A stretch of 35,917 nt of DNA, from assembly GCA_001438925.1 (NCBI GenBank), contig LIAM01000002.1, positions 1-35,917 on the forward strand, read 5' to 3'. Positions 34,997 to 35,917 of this stretch are shown piece by piece. Numbering within the stretch: position 1 is the first letter of the stretch; each line of letters opens with the position of its first letter. Origin of the DNA: Actinobacteria bacterium BACL15 MAG-120619-bin91. Its GTDB lineage: Bacteria; Actinomycetota; Actinomycetes; Nanopelagicales; Nanopelagicaceae. Position numbers and translations under genes: made by a program. Under the pieces are notes generated by a model, which did no database searches, was not told where the DNA came from, and was given only the letters and a program-made list of their open reading frames with translations.

Positions 34997-35917
34997 TTAA
35001 CCTAAGCGACCCTTTAGCAACCGTGAAGCTCTAACGATTAATTGATCTGTTCCAACAGTCCTTTTAAAACTCAAAATCTTTAATGGAAGATTAAATCTAG
35101 TTCTGACAACTGTTCGTGCGTAGGTGTATTCAAGTAAACCCTCTGGCCCATGAATTCGACCATATCCACTGTCTTTTACGCCACCAAAGGGCACTGATGA
35201 GATAGCGGCGAAGGAGAATGTTGAGTTAATTGCAACCATTCCGCAGTGCAACTGAGAAGCGATTTTCTTACCTTGGCGCTTGGACCAGATATTTGCACCC
35301 AATCCATACCGAGAGTCATTTGAAAGTTCAATCGCTTCCTTCATGGATTTTACTCGGTTGATAATAATGATTGGTCCAAAGGTTTCTTCACGAACCGCTG
35401 TTGAATTCTCTGGAACATCAACCAAGATGATGGGCTGAACAAATGGTTCCTGAATAGATTTCATGCTTCCATATGCAAATCTTCCGCCATCTTTAATCGC
35501 AGCTTTTATGTGGGATGTGATTACACCAATCTGCGATGGCATTGTTGAAGCACCATAATTACCATCACCCGGTGCGCCAGCGGTCAAGGTTGAGGCAAGT
35601 GCAATCGCCTTTTCGATGAAGGCATCTGCTACCCGTTCATCCACATAGACCCGCTCAGCTCCGATACATGACTGTCCTGCATTAACCATAGCCGACCAGA
35701 TTGTTGCATCCACCGCCCGGTCAAGATTGGCATCGGCGGCAACAATTACAGGATCTTTTCCACCGCACTCCAAAACTACTGGAGTCATTTGAGTTGCACA
35801 GGCAGTTGCAACCAACTTTGCAGTTCGAGTCGAACCTGTGAAGGAAAGCTTGTTAATTGCAGAGGTGCACAGAGCATTTCCAGTTTCACCTAAACCTGTA
35901 ATTGTTGTAAATACTCC
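34997..35917 (-). CDS. Aldehyde dehydrogenase, NAD(P)-dependent (N-terminal part outside window)
   Basis: The frame is open to the window edge, and 306 residues of the C-terminal two thirds of an aldehyde dehydrogenase are visible. FTGSTRTAK is the cofactor-binding loop, LECGGKDP holds the general-base Glu, and NAGQSCIGAERV holds the catalytic Cys (codon 35666-35668). EETFGPIIIINRV and PFGGVKDSGYGR are the usual later motifs. The C-terminal tail (about 40 residues after the YTYARTVV element) is hydrophobic and basic, ending LLKGRLG, and may contact the membrane. The substrate cannot be told; succinate semialdehyde or a fatty/aromatic aldehyde are options. It converges with the small Cys/His gene. 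Confidence 0.92.
   Translation of the reverse strand, partial: GVFTTITGLGETGNALCTSAINKLSFTGSTRTAKLVATACATQMTPVVLECGGKDPVIVAADANLDRAVDATIWSAMVNAGQSCIGAERVYVDERVADAFIEKAIALASTLTAGAPGDGNYGASTMPSQIGVITSHIKAAIKDGGRFAYGSMKSIQEPFVQPIILVDVPENSTAVREETFGPIIIINRVKSMKEAIELSNDSRYGLGANIWSKRQGKKIASQLHCGMVAINSTFSFAAISSVPFGGVKDSGYGRIHGPEGLLEYTYARTVVRTRFNLPLKILSFKRTVGTDQLIVRASRLLKGRLG

Overview
This window is a compact chromosomal segment of an actinobacterium, most likely a small-genome freshwater planktonic type of the acI/Nanopelagicales kind. That assignment is an inference. It rests on an actinorhodopsin gene, moderate G+C content, very short intergenic gaps, and a gene order (argS-lysA-hom-thrC-thrB-rho-rpmE-prfA-prmC-sua5-wecA-atpI-atpBEFHAGDC-murA-cobO) that matches the block around Mycobacterium tuberculosis Rv1292-Rv1315, apart from local differences such as glyA between sua5 and wecA. 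I see no insertion sequence, phage, CRISPR array or defence island.

Region 1 (1-4800): the end of a DUF885 metallopeptidase-like gene; a proton-pumping actinorhodopsin with a structured leader and strong flanking terminators; a small membrane protein; metY (O-acetylhomoserine sulfhydrylase) behind a SAM-IV riboswitch; a small basic helix-hairpin-helix protein; and tRNA-Leu(UAG). Region 2 (4891-9265): a xylose module, with xylA on the plus strand and a convergent xylF-xylG-xylH ABC importer on the minus strand. Region 3 (9446-15782): argS followed by lysine and threonine synthesis (lysA, hom, thrC, thrB). Region 4 (15953-22974): transcription termination and translation genes (rho, rpmE, prfA, prmC), a Sua5-like gene whose active-site motifs have decayed, glyA, and a WecA-type glycosyl-phosphate transferase. 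Region 5 (22971-30446): the whole F1Fo ATP synthase operon. In it atpG carries a one-base frameshift and atpC encodes only the N-terminal beta-sandwich of epsilon. Region 6 (30581-35917): murA with the catalytic Cys replaced by Asp, a PduO-type cobalamin adenosyltransferase, a secreted protein of unknown function, a two-gene ABC-2 exporter, a small Cys/His protein, and the C-terminal part of an aldehyde dehydrogenase.

The genes fit a photoheterotroph. Actinorhodopsin can charge the membrane with light, the ATP synthase can use that gradient, and the ABC importer with xylose isomerase brings in pentose carbon. A recurring regulatory signature is a TANNNT (or ANNNT) -10 box ending exactly six bases before the start codon. 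This implies leaderless mRNAs for many genes, including two divergent pairs whose start codons are only about 30 bp apart.

No wholly new multi-gene system was recognised. The most notable signals are the degenerate Sua5, the atpG frameshift, the short epsilon subunit, the SAM-IV riboswitch, the interlocked leaderless promoters, and a tandem repeat plus hairpin inside the xylose operon.
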